Assembly (NCBI GenBank): GCA_030491005.1
Contig: JAKZMJ010000021.1
Location: forward strand, 62,001-126,000
Origin: Sulfurospirillum sp.
GTDB taxonomy: Bacteria > Campylobacterota > Campylobacteria > Campylobacterales > Arcobacteraceae
Reading direction: 5' to 3'
Length of the DNA: 64,000 nucleotides
The position numbers and the translations under genes were made by a program. Of the stretch, positions 45,380-54,911 are shown piece after piece (the stretch's first letter is position 1; each line of letters begins with the position of its first letter). Under the pieces are notes generated by a model. The model worked only from the letters and a program-made list of their open reading frames with translations, did not search any database and was not told where the DNA came from.

Positions 45380-45880
45380 ATGAAATCTATTGCTATATTT
45401 TACGCAAGTACTTCAGGACACACAAAAACACTTGCACAAACAATATCAGATAAATTAGATGGTTCTAAAATTTATGATATCAATATAACGGGACCAGAAT
45501 ATATAAATGATTATACAAATATAATTTTTGGTATATCTGATCAAGAAGATTTGAGTATGCAAGAGCATTGGAATGAAATTTGGAATGACTTTTTACAAAT
45601 TGATTTTAGAGAAAAAAATGTAGCAATTTTTGGCTTAGGAAATCAAAAAAATAGTAAGAATAATTTTGTAGATTCTATGTATCCTTTATACAAGCATCTT
45701 GAAGAATCAAAAGCTAATATACTTGGTTTTACATCAACAGATAAATATGATTTTATTGACTCAAAAGCATGTATTAATGGACAATTTGTTGGTTTAGCTA
45801 TTGATGTTGAGGACAAAGACCACCTAAATGAGATAAGAATAAATAACTGGGTAGAAGACTTAAAAAAAGTGTTTGATTAG
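45380..45880 (+). CDS. Flavodoxin
   Basis: 166 residues, the normal long-chain size. The FMN phosphate-binding loop is YASTSGHTKTLAQTI (about residues 8-22); the second loop EDLSMQEHWNEIWNDF and the third GLGNQKNSKNNFVDS follow. Flavodoxins carry electrons in the cytoplasm. Next to the divergent metH it is an obvious candidate for the reductant that reactivates MetH. A strong GGAGG ribosome site precedes the ATG. Confidence 0.93.
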   Translation: MKSIAIFYASTSGHTKTLAQTISDKLDGSKIYDINITGPEYINDYTNIIFGISDQEDLSMQEHWNEIWNDFLQIDFREKNVAIFGLGNQKNSKNNFVDSMYPLYKHLEESKANILGFTSTDKYDFIDSKACINGQFVGLAIDVEDKDHLNEIRINNWVEDLKKVFD

Positions 45881-45936
45881 ACAAATCTTAAGCTTTTAAA
45901 TTTAATTTTATAGTAATAAAATCTAAGGAAACAATA

Positions 45937-47328
45937 GTGCAAGCAATATTTGATGAAGATGAGGGATTAACAGTTGATGATATGAGGGAATTGATTTCCA
46001 AACATAAGGTAAAAAAAATAAAAATTGCATATACTGATATAAATGGTATATTAAGAGGTCAATATATATCTATAAATTATTTCTTTTCTGTTATTAAGAA
46101 CGGTTTAACTATTAGTGATAATATTTTTAATTTAGATTATAAAAATAAAATATATGAAAGCCAAAGAAACTTAAAATTTAAAAAATATTTAAAAAATGAA
46201 AATGTAATTATAGATTTATCTTCTAGTAGAATGCTTCCTTTGGAAAAAGATACAATGTTATTTTTATGTGATTTTGAAAAAAATAAAAATTGTAAAAATT
46301 TATGTCCACGATCTTTATTAAAAAAAACCTTAAAAGAAGCTACAAAAATAAACATACATTTTAATTCTTCACTTTTATTTGATTTTACTATTTTTAATGA
46401 AACCATGCAAAGTATCAAAGATAAAAATTTTGAAAATTTAGAATATTTTATGTCAGATACCTTAGGATATTCAATTTTACAAAATTCGGTTAATAATGAG
46501 TTCTACCATGAATTAATTAATTTTTATGAACAAATGAATATACCAATTAATAGCTTGTTTAATAATATAGAAGATGGTAGTTTTAGAGCAACTTTATGCG
46601 ATGCAGACATATTAGAGTCTGCTGATAATGCAATTTTGTTTAAAACTTTTACAAAAGTTCTAGTTCAAAAAAATAAATTATTTGCTACATTTATGAAACA
46701 GCATTCACACGAACATAAAAGCCAAATAAGCAGTATATCAATAAATGCTAATAATATATTTGGAAAATCTATTTTTTATGATCCAGATAAAAAAAATGGT
46801 ATGTCAGATATAATGAGATGGTTTATAGGAGGTCAACAATTATTGATGAAAGATATATCTTTGATGATTTTACCAATAGCAAATTCATATACACAAGATA
46901 GAAATAGCAAACAAGCAACACAAGCTTCTTGGGGTATCCAAAATAACGATGCAACAATCAATATTATAAATTCAGATATAAGGAACTATAAAATAGAATA
47001 TAAAATGCTAGCTTCAGATATGAACCCATATATTGCTTTATCTGCTATTATTGGTACAGGTATATGGGGCATTAAAAATAAAATTGAACCAACTGAAATG
47101 CTTCAAACAGACAATAATGATGATACAAGCATAGAATTAGATGAAAAGTTTGATTTGCCAACAAACTTTGAACAAGCAATTGATTCATTAATTACTTCAA
47201 AAACTATAAAATTTATTTTTGGTAATTTTTTTATTGATTATTATTATTTTACAAGAAAATATGAATTTGATATAAAAAATCATACAGTAACAAATTGGGA
47301 AATAAATAGGTATTTTGACATTATTTAA
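45937..47328 (+). CDS. Glutamine synthetase-like protein with altered active site
   Basis: 463 residues from a GTG start. The N-terminal beta-grasp signature KIAYTDINGILRGQYI and the C-terminal DMNPYIALSAIIGTGIWGI block are clearly of the GlnA/PuuA family. But where the family has the ATP-site motif KPxxGxxGSGxHxHxS, this protein has MKQHSHEHKSQISSISINAN, and the NRSA/IRIP stretch is also degenerate (SWGIQNNDATINI). It may be a gamma-glutamyl ligase with a changed substrate or an inactive homologue. It lies between flavodoxin and a LysE exporter. Function unclear. Confidence 0.75.
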   Translation: MQAIFDEDEGLTVDDMRELISKHKVKKIKIAYTDINGILRGQYISINYFFSVIKNGLTISDNIFNLDYKNKIYESQRNLKFKKYLKNENVIIDLSSSRMLPLEKDTMLFLCDFEKNKNCKNLCPRSLLKKTLKEATKINIHFNSSLLFDFTIFNETMQSIKDKNFENLEYFMSDTLGYSILQNSVNNEFYHELINFYEQMNIPINSLFNNIEDGSFRATLCDADILESADNAILFKTFTKVLVQKNKLFATFMKQHSHEHKSQISSISINANNIFGKSIFYDPDKKNGMSDIMRWFIGGQQLLMKDISLMILPIANSYTQDRNSKQATQASWGIQNNDATINIINSDIRNYKIEYKMLASDMNPYIALSAIIGTGIWGIKNKIEPTEMLQTDNNDDTSIELDEKFDLPTNFEQAIDSLITSKTIKFIFGNFFIDYYYFTRKYEFDIKNHTVTNWEINRYFDII

Positions 47329-47365
47329 TACAAAATTACTATAATAAACTTTAACTAGGTATATA

Positions 47366-47986
47366 ATGCAAGAAAATTTTTATACTCTAACAATGATAAT
47401 ATCGATTATAACCTTTGCATTCTCAACAGCCATGACACCTGGACCTAATAATATTATGCTTTTATCTTCTGGTCTTACTTTTGGTTTTCAAAAAACATTA
47501 GCACATATGTTTGGTATTATTTTAGGATTTCCTTCTATGGTTTTAATTCTTGGTTTTGGCTTAGGAAGTTTATTTGAAACATTTCCTAGTATTTTCAAAA
47601 CTCTAAAAATTATAGGCGTTTTATATCTTATTTGGATGGCTTATAAAATAGCAAATAATAAAAGTACCTATGAATGTGATACAAAATCAAATTCTGTGCC
47701 ATTTACATTAATACAAAGTGCAATGTTTCAGTGGGTAAATCCAAAAGCTTGGATAATGGCTATTACGGCTATATCTATTTTTGTTTCATCAGATGAAAAT
47801 AGTACATATCAAGTTCTTATTATAGCTTTTATATATTTTTTAGTTTCATTCATATCAACTTCTGCTTGGACATTAGGAGGTGTTTTAATTAAAAAATTCA
47901 TTCAAAATGAAAAAATTGTTCAAAGATTTAATATAATTATGGCTTTTTTACTTGTATTATCAGTGCTACCAATTATTTTTGAATAA
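47366..47986 (+). CDS. LysE/RhtB-family amino-acid exporter
   Basis: 206 residues with six predicted membrane helices. The family signature STAMTPGPNNIMLLSSGLTF is near the N-terminus, and WVNPKAWIMAI follows in the middle. LysE/RhtB proteins export amino acids or their analogues through the inner membrane. It follows the glutamine-synthetase-like gene by 37 bases and may be co-transcribed, hinting that the pair handles an amino-acid derivative. Substrate unknown. Confidence 0.88.
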   Translation: MQENFYTLTMIISIITFAFSTAMTPGPNNIMLLSSGLTFGFQKTLAHMFGIILGFPSMVLILGFGLGSLFETFPSIFKTLKIIGVLYLIWMAYKIANNKSTYECDTKSNSVPFTLIQSAMFQWVNPKAWIMAITAISIFVSSDENSTYQVLIIAFIYFLVSFISTSAWTLGGVLIKKFIQNEKIVQRFNIIMAFLLVLSVLPIIFE

Positions 47987-48083
47987 TAAAAATTAAATAA
48001 ATATGTATATAAAATAGGTCTAATAAAAATAATTTTACTTATGTTTATTCATTAAATTTTTTGTTTTATAAAATAAAGCAATT

Positions 48084-48443
48084 TTATATATTTTCAAGAT
48101 ATTTAATTGTTTTTTCAGATTTTATATTACCTGTATTAATTGTACCTATTGGTTCAAATAGCATAGCTAAAACTTCATTTTTTGCAACTGGTTTATGTTC
48201 GACACCTTTAGGAATAATAAAAAATTCATTTTTATTTAATACTATGTCTTTATCTCTTAATTTAATTATCATAGTACCTTCAATTACAAAAAACATTTCA
48301 TCTTCATTTTCATGATGATGCCATACAAACTCACCTTGAAATTTCACAATTTTAATTGCTTGATTATTTAGCTCACCTACTAATTTGGGTGACCAATGCT
48401 CATTAATTAAAGCAAATTTTTCTGCTAAATTTACTACTTTCAT
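48084..48443 (-). CDS. Cupin-domain protein
   Basis: 119 residues. The metal-binding cupin motif VWHHHENEDEMFFVIEG (about 41-57) and the second motif FFIIPKGVEHKPVA form a single small beta-barrel domain. Such proteins range from isomerases to sensors and the substrate cannot be told. An AGGAG ribosome site lies upstream of the ATG. Intact. Confidence 0.85.
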   Translation of the reverse strand: MKVVNLAEKFALINEHWSPKLVGELNNQAIKIVKFQGEFVWHHHENEDEMFFVIEGTMIIKLRDKDIVLNKNEFFIIPKGVEHKPVAKNEVLAMLFEPIGTINTGNIKSEKTIKYLENI

Positions 48444-48494
48444 CTTTTATCACTCCTTATACATAAAATATAAAAGAATATTCTACTTATATTT

Positions 48495-49235
48495 CTATAT
48501 GATTTCATATAGTATTTCTTTTTTATTTTTTTGTTCTTTTATTTCTATGATTGATAAATTGTTTATTTGTAAATTCAATAATTCATCAAAAGATTGAATA
48601 TGATTTTTTGCAAGTAAATTTAATATTATTCCTCTATAAGCCTTAGCCCAATGTGAAACAACTTTATCATTTTTAACAAATTTCATAGTAATATATGGCT
48701 TATTTATTTTATAAAATTTTTCATAAAATCCTGCTCTTAAATCAAGGATATCATCATCTTTTAAAAACTCATCTAATTCTTTTGAGAAATTTTCATTATA
48801 ATATTTTTCAATATTTAAATTATTTATTTTTGCACCTTGTTTTAACTTATAATCTGGTAATCCAGAATCTCCTGCTAATATAGGTCCAAAAAGATTTGAA
48901 AATATTAGAACATTTTTATCAATATATTTTTTTTCTTTTTCTTTTAAGTTTGAATACTTCAAGTACTCAAAAGCTACACCACTATATCTATTTATAACTT
49001 TGGAAGTATTTTGCTTAAATATATTATTTGTATAATAATCAATTACATTTTGTTTTTTTGTACCAAATAGTTTTATCAAATCTTCTTGCGAAGCATTAGC
49101 TATATAATCCTTATACTGAAGAAGTATATTTTTTCGTGCTTCAAATAAGTTGGGAAAAATAAAACTATTTTTAGAAAAAATATCTCCAGTGCTAGTTGGG
49201 TTTTTAGCTTCACTTGGTGAAAAAAGAATTTTCAT
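48495..49235 (-). CDS. yaaA: YaaA-family peroxide-stress protein
   Basis: 246 residues, the usual size for the YaaA/DUF328 family. The start MKILFSPSEAKNP, the middle YSGVAFEYLKY and the late VVSHWAKAYRGIILN are conserved markers. YaaA lowers free intracellular iron during hydrogen peroxide stress in E. coli and binds DNA. The ATG overlaps the stop codon of lapD by one base, so it is probably the third gene of the lapG-lapD transcript. Confidence 0.88.
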   Translation of the reverse strand: MKILFSPSEAKNPTSTGDIFSKNSFIFPNLFEARKNILLQYKDYIANASQEDLIKLFGTKKQNVIDYYTNNIFKQNTSKVINRYSGVAFEYLKYSNLKEKEKKYIDKNVLIFSNLFGPILAGDSGLPDYKLKQGAKINNLNIEKYYNENFSKELDEFLKDDDILDLRAGFYEKFYKINKPYITMKFVKNDKVVSHWAKAYRGIILNLLAKNHIQSFDELLNLQINNLSIIEIKEQKNKKEILYEII

Positions 49236-51448
49236 TATCTACTTGCACCATAAATATTTATTTTCTTAATTACTTCAAAGTCTTTTTCATTTTTAACATT
49301 TTCTGCAAATATTTTTATATTAAGAAGTTTAGTTAATTCGTGTATAGATTCTACAAATGCTATTTTAGATGGATCTTCAGATATATTATTAGTATAATCT
49401 CTTGCTAATCTAATGTAATCAAGATTAAAATTTTGTATATCATCCAAAGAAATAAATTTTGTCTCAAATCTTTTTATAATAATTTTTGAATCAAGTTTAT
49501 GTATTAGTGTTGAAAATTCTATAAATTTAACTGTATTTTTAGCAACAGCATAAGCTGTAATTGAAAAAACAAATTGACTAGAAATACTTTTATTCTTAAT
49601 AATTGTAGATTTTAACCAAGATGTAAAGTCACTATTTATCATAGATTCTAATGATAAATTAATTGATATACTATGTTTTATATCATTAGCTTTGATATAA
49701 GATATGACTTTTGTAATAACAGCTTTATCAAAATCTATAATTTTATTATACTGCTCTGCAATTGATACAAAAGTACCAATTGGAATATCATTGTTTTCTT
49801 TGTCTTTTGTACTTGTAAATGCTTCTTGCATAACAAGAGCATTTTCTTCTTCAAAAGTATGTGCATCTCCAATATAATCAACATTAAAATTATTATTATC
49901 AACAATATCAAAAACTAATTCCTTCCAATCTTCCATTTGTCTTAATAAATCATTTGCTTTTTCTATATGAAACTCATTTGGACCTATTTGTTTAGCTTTT
50001 TCATATGCTTCATTTGAGGCTAATAACATTTGAGGAATGGTGCCTAACTTATTAAAAGGTGTTCCTCCAATATGGGCTATTTCGTTTATTTTAATTGTTT
50101 TTCCAAAGTTCGTAAAATTATCCTTTAATATTTTAAGCACATTATTTATATTATTTTCATCTGCATTTTTTGCAATTAAAGCAAATTCCGAACCGTAAAA
50201 TCTATATGCCATAATTTGAACTTGCTCAATTTGAATGTTAGTTAAAATTAATGCAATACCTTTAATAAAACCGTTTACTTCAGTATTTGTATGAGTTTTT
50301 GCATATTGTGCTAAATCATTTATCTTAATAGTAAAAATATAACCTGAATCTTTATTCATAAACATAGATTTTAAATCTGTTTCAAAACTTTGTTTAAGTT
50401 GTAAGTTTGTTAGTGTATCTACGGATAATTTTTTTGTCATATTTTCTAAATTTGCATTTAGTTTTGAAATCATAGCTTCTATTTTATCAGACATCTCATT
50501 CATAGCTAAAGTAACATTTTTAATTTCAGTCGTCCAAGATAGAGTTTTAATAGTTCCAAATTTTCCATTTGATATATTTTTGGCAAGATTTTCTACTTCC
50601 TTGAGTGGTTTTAATAAAAATCTAATAAAAATAAATAAAAATACCATAGCTATAAAAAATGCAAATAAAGCATAAGTAACTGCTCCTTTTGCCTGCTCAT
50701 ATAATTTTGCATAAGCATCACCTGCATTTGCACTTACATATAATATAGCAGTAGTTTTCCATCCATCAGTAATTTCACTTTTTTGCTCTTTTAAAACCAT
50801 AGGTATCATATCAATAAACCAAGAAGGAACATAATCAAATTTTTCACTTCTTATTACTTGAACTAAAATTTTATTCATAGGTACTACTGCTGAAGTATGT
50901 ATTATTTGTCCATTATTATTAGCTGTAAAATGAACTAAAATAGTTTTAATATTCTTATAATTTGGACTTGTTATAAATTCATATGTGCTTTCTTTTTTCT
51001 CATAATTTTCATTCTTTTGTTCTTCATTGTCATCTTCTAAAAAAGACAATTCTCTATCTAAATTATCATCATCATCATTTTTTCTAATTTCACCAAATTT
51101 TTTATTAATTCTAAGCTTAGATATTTCCCATTTTTTACTAATGGAAAGTTTAGATAAGGTAATTAATTGAGTATCTGAGATACTCAAAGTTGTATCTTCT
51201 AATCTAATTTCTTTGTAAAAACCTCTATTTGCAATAGCTTTTATAATAGATTTTATTTCTGGATCTTTTTTATCTTTTATAATAGATTTTAAACTCATAC
51301 CTAAAGCATGCGCCGTATCTTGTGCTTTTGTTGTTGATTCAACTTCTAAGTATTCTTTAGTATTTTTCACACTAATAACAAAATTTCCTATAAATATCAT
51401 AAAAAATATAAATGACATAATAATATATAACTGTTTTGATAAAGACAT
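49235..51448 (-). CDS. lapD: LapD-like membrane receptor with GGDEF and EAL domains
   Basis: About 737 residues from the ATG at 51448; a longer start at 51487 lies inside lapG and is less likely. A membrane helix opens the protein, a periplasmic LapD/MoxY domain follows (about 40-240), then a second helix, a HAMP region, a degenerate GGDEF domain (FYGSEFALIAK instead of GGDEF) and a degenerate EAL domain. Degenerate catalytic sites are the LapD hallmark: it senses cyclic di-GMP inside and holds the protease LapG outside, which controls release of a surface adhesin. The linked lapG gene supports the call. Confidence 0.87.
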   Translation of the reverse strand: MSLSKQLYIIMSFIFFMIFIGNFVISVKNTKEYLEVESTTKAQDTAHALGMSLKSIIKDKKDPEIKSIIKAIANRGFYKEIRLEDTTLSISDTQLITLSKLSISKKWEISKLRINKKFGEIRKNDDDDNLDRELSFLEDDNEEQKNENYEKKESTYEFITSPNYKNIKTILVHFTANNNGQIIHTSAVVPMNKILVQVIRSEKFDYVPSWFIDMIPMVLKEQKSEITDGWKTTAILYVSANAGDAYAKLYEQAKGAVTYALFAFFIAMVFLFIFIRFLLKPLKEVENLAKNISNGKFGTIKTLSWTTEIKNVTLAMNEMSDKIEAMISKLNANLENMTKKLSVDTLTNLQLKQSFETDLKSMFMNKDSGYIFTIKINDLAQYAKTHTNTEVNGFIKGIALILTNIQIEQVQIMAYRFYGSEFALIAKNADENNINNVLKILKDNFTNFGKTIKINEIAHIGGTPFNKLGTIPQMLLASNEAYEKAKQIGPNEFHIEKANDLLRQMEDWKELVFDIVDNNNFNVDYIGDAHTFEEENALVMQEAFTSTKDKENNDIPIGTFVSIAEQYNKIIDFDKAVITKVISYIKANDIKHSISINLSLESMINSDFTSWLKSTIIKNKSISSQFVFSITAYAVAKNTVKFIEFSTLIHKLDSKIIIKRFETKFISLDDIQNFNLDYIRLARDYTNNISEDPSKIAFVESIHELTKLLNIKIFAENVKNEKDFEVIKKINIYGASR

Positions 51449-51459
51449 AAGTATTCCTT

Positions 51460-52110
51460 TTAAATTCTTCTCATCATAGATTTCCAATTTTTAAGATTAT
51501 TCTTACCTACTTTTAAAGAACTTCTTCCTTTATTTTTTGCCTGCCATAAGCCATTTGCATTAAAACTATAAACAGGCTTTAAATCTCTTCTTTTAGTAGA
51601 TAATTTTAATTTTTTATTAACATTATCCAACACAATAGGTGTTGAATTTGGCTTATGAAAATATGTCAAAACCATATGAGCTTCTTCATATTTAGTTCTA
51701 CGCCTTAATAACTTTACATAAGTAATTCTAAGTTTATTCTCAGGAATTCCCAGTTTTATTAGAGAAAAATATTTTGCTATTGCATAATCTTCACAATCAC
51801 CAGCACCTGTACCCATAAATTCAAAAGGAGATGCCCAATAATCTTTTTTCTTCCAATGTGCTTTATCTCTTTTGTATTTTATTTTATTAAAAAAATCATT
51901 TATATTTTTTAGTTTTTTCAAAGAACTTAATTTTTTTGATTTATTTAATAAATTATCCCAAAGAACTACTCTTTTATAAGCTTTACTTCCATATTTATTT
52001 GAAATATCATTTAATCTATTTTCTGATATAAAAAAAGTACTTTTTGCCGTTGGCTTTATCGATAAAGATAGTATGATTAAAAATGAAAGTAGAAGTTTAT
52101 TTTTCATCAT
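51460..52110 (-). CDS. lapG: LapG-like periplasmic cysteine protease
   Basis: 216 residues. A signal sequence (LLLSFLIILSLSIKPTAKS) is followed by the transglutaminase-like (DUF920) domain: catalytic cysteine in GTGAGDCEDYAIAKY (about 102), histidine in EEAHMVLTYF and aspartate in IVLDNVN. LapG cleaves the N-terminus of large adhesins and releases them from the surface when LapD lets it go. The target adhesin gene is not in the window. It precedes lapD by 11 bases on the same strand. Confidence 0.9.
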   Translation of the reverse strand: MMKNKLLLSFLIILSLSIKPTAKSTFFISENRLNDISNKYGSKAYKRVVLWDNLLNKSKKLSSLKKLKNINDFFNKIKYKRDKAHWKKKDYWASPFEFMGTGAGDCEDYAIAKYFSLIKLGIPENKLRITYVKLLRRRTKYEEAHMVLTYFHKPNSTPIVLDNVNKKLKLSTKRRDLKPVYSFNANGLWQAKNKGRSSLKVGKNNLKNWKSMMRRI

Positions 52111-52162
52111 ATGCCTTTTTTAATTTTAATAGAGCATTATATCATTATTTATTAAAAAAAAA

Positions 52163-53476
52163 TTATTTTAAAAGATTTTTTATCGTTTCTTCACTTAAAT
52201 GTTCATTATTATATTTAACAATCGCTATATTTTCAGTATCATTAATATACCATTCATCAATATATTCTAAATTATTTAATTCATTTAGTTTGTTTTTTGC
52301 ATATTCATCTAAACTTAAATATAATAAATGTTTTTTATTTGGATTTGGTATTGTAAAAACAAGAAATATCCATAAAATACATATAGCCACAATTACCATT
52401 ACAATAGTATTTAAATCAACTTTTTCAAAAAATACACCTCCAGCTAAACCACCTACGAACGTTCCTAAATAGCCAAAAGAATTAAAAATACCTAGCATTA
52501 AACCTCTTTGATGTACTTTTGTAAACTTAGATGCTAAAGATTGCATAATTGGTTCGTGCATATTAAAGCCAATAAAAAAAACAACCACACCAATAGTAAA
52601 ACCAATTGCACTTGAGCTTAAAGCAATTATTAAATAAGATAAAGTAAAAAACACAATTCCTATTATTAATATTTCTTTAAATTTGCCTTTTTTTTCAGCA
52701 ATAATAGCAGCAGGTACCATAGCAATAAGACCACATATCATAGCAGGAAGATATACTTTCCACAATTCATTTAAATCCCATTGAAAATCATTTACTAATA
52801 CCATGGGTATTATCATAAAAGCAAATGTCATCAAGGCTTTTTGTAAAAAATTTGTTATATTCATTTTCATTAACTTTGAATCTTGCATAATAAGTTTAAA
52901 ATTTGCTTTTTTATTGTAAGTATGTGTAATTTTAGGGGGATTTGGAACCATTTTTAATAAAATAAAAATTGAGACTAAAGCTAAAGACATTGTTATATAA
53001 AATAATGTAGAAACTCCAAAAGAAGACCCAATAGTAGGACCAGCTAACATAGAAACAGCAAAACTTAATCCAATAAACGAACCCATAACTGCCATTGCTT
53101 TTGGTCTTTGCTCTTCTCTTACAATATCAGATATCATCGCAGTTACAACTGCTGCAATTGCTCCAGCACCTTGTAAAAATCGCCCAATTATTAAAGTCAT
53201 TATATCATCTGAAAGTGCGCATACCAAAGACCCAAATGCAAATAATATCAAACCTGCTATTATAGTTTTTTTTCTTCCTAACTTATCACTTATTATTCCA
53301 AAAGGTATCTGAAAAATCATCTGAGTTAAGGCATAGCCTCCAATTGCAATTCCAACTAAGGTTGTTGTAGCATCTTGTAAATTTATAGCATAAATTGACA
53401 AAACAGGTAAAACTAAAAATAAGCCTAAAAACCTAAATGCTATAATCAAACTCAGTGGTAAAATAGATTTAATCAT
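52163..53476 (-). CDS. MFS transporter (drug-efflux type)
   Basis: 437 residues with 12 predicted membrane helices. The motif GIISDKLGRKKTIIAGLI between helices 2 and 3 is the MFS signature, and LQGAGAIAAVVTAMISD resembles motif C of drug:proton antiporters. A C-terminal cytoplasmic domain of about 60 residues follows the last helix (from NPNKKHLLYLSLDEYA), an extension seen in some proteobacterial MFS exporters. Substrate unknown. Divergent from rdgB. Confidence 0.88.
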   Translation of the reverse strand: MIKSILPLSLIIAFRFLGLFLVLPVLSIYAINLQDATTTLVGIAIGGYALTQMIFQIPFGIISDKLGRKKTIIAGLILFAFGSLVCALSDDIMTLIIGRFLQGAGAIAAVVTAMISDIVREEQRPKAMAVMGSFIGLSFAVSMLAGPTIGSSFGVSTLFYITMSLALVSIFILLKMVPNPPKITHTYNKKANFKLIMQDSKLMKMNITNFLQKALMTFAFMIIPMVLVNDFQWDLNELWKVYLPAMICGLIAMVPAAIIAEKKGKFKEILIIGIVFFTLSYLIIALSSSAIGFTIGVVVFFIGFNMHEPIMQSLASKFTKVHQRGLMLGIFNSFGYLGTFVGGLAGGVFFEKVDLNTIVMVIVAICILWIFLVFTIPNPNKKHLLYLSLDEYAKNKLNELNNLEYIDEWYINDTENIAIVKYNNEHLSEETIKNLLK

Positions 53477-53550
53477 GTATAATCCTACTAATTTAAATAA
53501 AAATAGATTATATATTAAGTATATTAATAAGATATTAAAAGGAAGTACTT

Positions 53551-54192
53551 TTGAAAATAATTTTAGCTTCTAGTAATAAAGGTAAAATAAAAGAATTTCA
53601 AGAACTAATGCCAGATGATGAAATTATAGCTTATAAAACTGTTCTTGGTGATATAGAAATTATAGAAGACCAAGATAGTTTTCAAAAAAATGCTATAAAA
53701 AAAGCACATAGCATATATAAGAAGTTAGAAGAATTAGACTGTTATGATATTGATGATTTACTTGTTCTTTCTGATGATTCAGGTATTAGCGTTCCTGTAT
53801 TAAATAACGAACCAGGAATTTATAGTGCTAGGTACGCTGGAGAAGAAGCTAAACCCAAGGATAATAATAAAAAGTTAATCCATAAATTAAATACTATAAA
53901 AACAAAAAACACACCTGCATATTATACTTGCTGTATTGCAATAATTTATAAAAACATAACATATACTGTTCATGGCTGGATGCATGGATATGTTATAAAT
54001 GAAGAACTTGGAAGTTTAGGATTTGGTTATGACCCTTTATTTATACCTCAAAATCATACAAAAACATTAGCACAATTAGACCCAAAGTTTAAAAAATCCT
54101 TTTCTCATAGAAGTAAAGCGCTAAACTTAGCAAAAAAAATTTTAGATATTATAACAATCAAGAAAATAACAAGCTTTCATTTGATAAAATAG
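53551..54192 (+). CDS. rdgB: Non-canonical purine NTP pyrophosphatase RdgB/HAM1
   Basis: 213 residues from a TTG start supported by GGAAG five bases upstream. Family motifs are ASSNKGKIKEFQEL (about 5-18), SDDSGISVPVLNNEPGIYSA, LGFGYDPLFIP and SHRSKALN. The enzyme hydrolyses dITP, XTP and related nucleotides to monophosphates and so keeps them out of DNA. It ends a few bases before bamD. Complete. Confidence 0.94.
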   Translation: MKIILASSNKGKIKEFQELMPDDEIIAYKTVLGDIEIIEDQDSFQKNAIKKAHSIYKKLEELDCYDIDDLLVLSDDSGISVPVLNNEPGIYSARYAGEEAKPKDNNKKLIHKLNTIKTKNTPAYYTCCIAIIYKNITYTVHGWMHGYVINEELGSLGFGYDPLFIPQNHTKTLAQLDPKFKKSFSHRSKALNLAKKILDIITIKKITSFHLIK

Positions 54193-54220
54193 GATTTTGT
54201 TAAAAAAGGAATGTAGAAAA

Positions 54221-54880
54221 ATGAATAAACTTTTAGACTTTAAAAATATATTGCTAATGTTTTGTTTGGTATTTATCTTAATATCTTGTGCAAATAAAAA
54301 AGAATTTATTGAAGAATATAATAAACCAGCAACTTATTGGTACAATAAAATGATTATACAAATTTCAGGTAATTATTTAGACGATGCTGATGATTTATAT
54401 ACATCTTTAGAAAGTGAACATAGAAATTCACCTTTACTTCCAACAGCTTTGCTTATATTAGCAAATGGACATATTAATCAAGAAGAATATGCTTTAGCTA
54501 ATTTTTATTTAGATGAGTATATTACAAAATATGCCTTAAGTAAGAATATTGATTATGTAAGATTTCTAAAAATAAAAGCAAATTTCTTAGGTTTTTCATA
54601 CCAATTAAGAGAACAAGAATTAATAGAAAGTACTATTATAGAAATTAAAAAGTTTAAGTTAAAGTTTCCAAATTCTGAATATATAAACTTAGTAAATACT
54701 ATGAATGCAAGGTTACATATGGCAAAAGCATATATGGACTATGAAATTGCAAACTTGTACAAAAAATTAGTCAAGCCTAAAGCAGCTGATTTATATACAA
54801 AAAAAGCACAAAATGCTTGGATTAATCCAAAAGAAATAATTAAACCAAAAGTGCCTTTTTATAGAGCAGTTTTTGAATAA
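54221..54880 (+). CDS. bamD: Outer-membrane assembly lipoprotein BamD
   Basis: 219 residues from the ATG at 54221; an upstream TTG at 54197 would add a hydrophilic stretch before the signal and is less likely. The lipoprotein signal ends FILISC, with the cysteine at residue 23. TPR-like helical repeats follow (YLDDADDLYTSLESEH, EEYALANFYLDEYI), typical of BamD in this group. BamD is part of the beta-barrel assembly machinery at the inner leaflet of the outer membrane. Upstream of lon by 31 bases, probably the same transcript. Confidence 0.85.
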   Translation: MNKLLDFKNILLMFCLVFILISCANKKEFIEEYNKPATYWYNKMIIQISGNYLDDADDLYTSLESEHRNSPLLPTALLILANGHINQEEYALANFYLDEYITKYALSKNIDYVRFLKIKANFLGFSYQLREQELIESTIIEIKKFKLKFPNSEYINLVNTMNARLHMAKAYMDYEIANLYKKLVKPKAADLYTKKAQNAWINPKEIIKPKVPFYRAVFE

Positions 54881-54911
54881 TTTGATAAATAATAATATTT
54901 AAGGAATATAA

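Noticed and set aside
49235-51487. LapD start at 51,487
   Set aside because: It lies inside lapG and adds a hydrophilic stretch before the first membrane helix; the ATG at 51,448 has a better context.
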